DNA of 29,534 bases, taken from contig JBIQHP010000012.1 in NCBI GenBank assembly GCA_044508495.1, forward strand, positions 1 to 29,534, given 5' to 3'. Origin of the DNA: Terrimesophilobacter sp044508495 (lineage in GTDB: Bacteria; Actinomycetota; Actinomycetes; Actinomycetales; Microbacteriaceae). How positions within the stretch are numbered: the first letter of the stretch is position 1; the number at the start of each line of letters is the position of its first letter. Of this stretch, positions 29,049 to 29,534 are shown piece by piece. The position numbers and the translations under genes are program-made. The notes under the pieces were generated by a model. The model was not told where the DNA came from. It saw only the letters and a list, made by a program, of their open reading frames with translations, and searched no databases.

Positions 29049-29534
29049 GCCGCCTCCCCGATCGCCGCGCCCCCGGCTGTCGCGGAGAGTACCGCCGCGA
29101 GACCGAAGAGCAGATCGATGCCGGAGGTGGCGCCCCAGCGGGCGGCGAGCCCGATCGTGCGGGCGGGCGGGCGGTCGGCGGAGAGGGAAGCGACGAGCTC
29201 GTGGACGTGCTCGCCGAATCGGGCGTCGGCGGCCGCGCGGAGGTAGTGGCCGGATGCGGCGGTCGTCGCTGGGAGCAGCCGCAGCGCCCGGCGGGCGAGG
29301 GTCCTGGCCGAGCGGGCCTGACCGGCGGCCTGGAGGCCGGCCAGCACTCCAACGATGACGTCGTCGCCGCTCGGCGTCGTGCCCGGCCCCGCTCCGACGA
29401 GCCCGCGCAGGAGCTCGTCGTCCACGTCCCCGGCGAGGGTCTGTCCTGCGAGCCGCGGGGCGAGCCGCCGGAGCGGGTCGGGGCTCGGGAGGGCGGGGGA
29501 GGGCGGTAGCGCGTCGAGCGCGCCGAGGAGCGCA
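29045..29534 (-). CDS. DUF2877 protein (AllH/YlbF-like), 5' end beyond window
   Basis: The frame is open from the window edge to the stop at 29045, giving 162 residues. The DUF2877 signature LVGAGPGTTPSGDDVIVGVLAGL is followed by SARTLARRALRLLP, TTAASGHYLRAAADARFGEHVHELVAS and the end ATSGIDLLFGLAAVL. This is the C-terminal half of the family. It is the third subunit of the AllFGH type. An internal GTG at 29425 would start just before the signature, but the frame continues upstream with coding character, so the real start lies outside. It is the most upstream visible gene of the operon; promoter and regulator are not in view. Confidence 0.88.
   Translation of the reverse strand, partial: ALLGALDALPPSPALPSPDPLRRLAPRLAGQTLAGDVDDELLRGLVGAGPGTTPSGDDVIVGVLAGLQAAGQARSARTLARRALRLLPATTAASGHYLRAAADARFGEHVHELVASLSADRPPARTIGLAARWGATSGIDLLFGLAAVLSATAGGAAIGEAA

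Noticed and set aside
22515..29534. Calling this the allantoin degradation operon
   Set aside because: Only the AllFGH/AllK-like part is present; allantoinase and the other upstream steps are not visible, and the BiuH- and AtzF-like parts suggest another substrate.

Overview
High-GC, single-strand-coherent bacterial DNA. Protein families (PadR, ClgR-like XRE, long-form GAPDH, HdeD/lipase, FdrA operon), TANNNT promoters placed directly at start codons, a DtxR/IdeR-type iron box and frequent use of the word GGATGCC all suggest an actinobacterium, most likely Microbacteriaceae. Two 100-N runs show that this is a scaffolded draft assembly. The first (12785-12884) is flanked by an identical 55-nt sequence and is almost certainly a contig overlap, not missing DNA. 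The second (15544-15643) lies between two convergent stop codons and may be real.

Layout. 1-1849 (-): truncated hemerythrin-like protein and a GMC oxidoreductase. 1936-2009 (+): tRNA-Pro(GGG), followed by a perfect 14-bp hairpin shared with a small convergent gene (2079-2411). 2653-3114 (+): isoprenylcysteine-methyltransferase-like membrane protein. 3134-5841 (-): DUF262/DUF1524 (GmrSD-like) protein, overlapping a Rossmann-fold oxidoreductase that lacks a normal start codon. 6000-6773 (+): candidate Fe(II) oxygenase behind a DtxR-type iron box. 6916-10129 (+): PadR regulator, permease-prefix membrane protein and a DrrAB-type ABC exporter, tightly coupled. 10167-11347 (+): thioesterase-like protein and ClgR-like regulator. 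11357-12582 (-): two ClpP paralogues, one without its catalytic serine. 12716-13707 (+): ArsR regulator and SRPBCC/AHSA1 partner with a palindromic operator on the start codon. 13759-15543 (+): HdeD-like membrane domain fused to a secretory-lipase domain. 15645-16241 (-) and 16293-17347 (+): GNAT, DUF1697 and VOC proteins. 17420-18334 (+): J-domain/NERD-like protein. 18482-19936 (+): long GAPDH. 19989-21657 (+): ECF sigma factor, Ogt and Tag, an alkylation-repair operon. 21654-22454 (-): DUF1295 membrane protein.

22515-29534 (-): the most striking block, a six-gene operon with mostly 4-nt overlaps. In transcription order it holds DUF2877 (AllH/YlbF-like, truncated by the window), FdrA (AllF-like), DUF1116 (AllG/YlbE-like), carbamate kinase, a biuret-hydrolase-like isochorismatase-family amidohydrolase, and a nucleobase-type permease fused to the C-terminal domain of allophanate hydrolase. 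Together these look like an uptake and catabolic pathway for a small ureido/carbamoyl compound, with ATP recovered from carbamoyl phosphate. The true substrate is not known; biuret, allophanate or oxalurate are candidates.

No CRISPR array, insertion sequence, phage gene or replication origin was seen. No stretch above about 300 bases lacks a gene; the longest gap is 2412-2652, which holds one good promoter and otherwise nothing recognisable.
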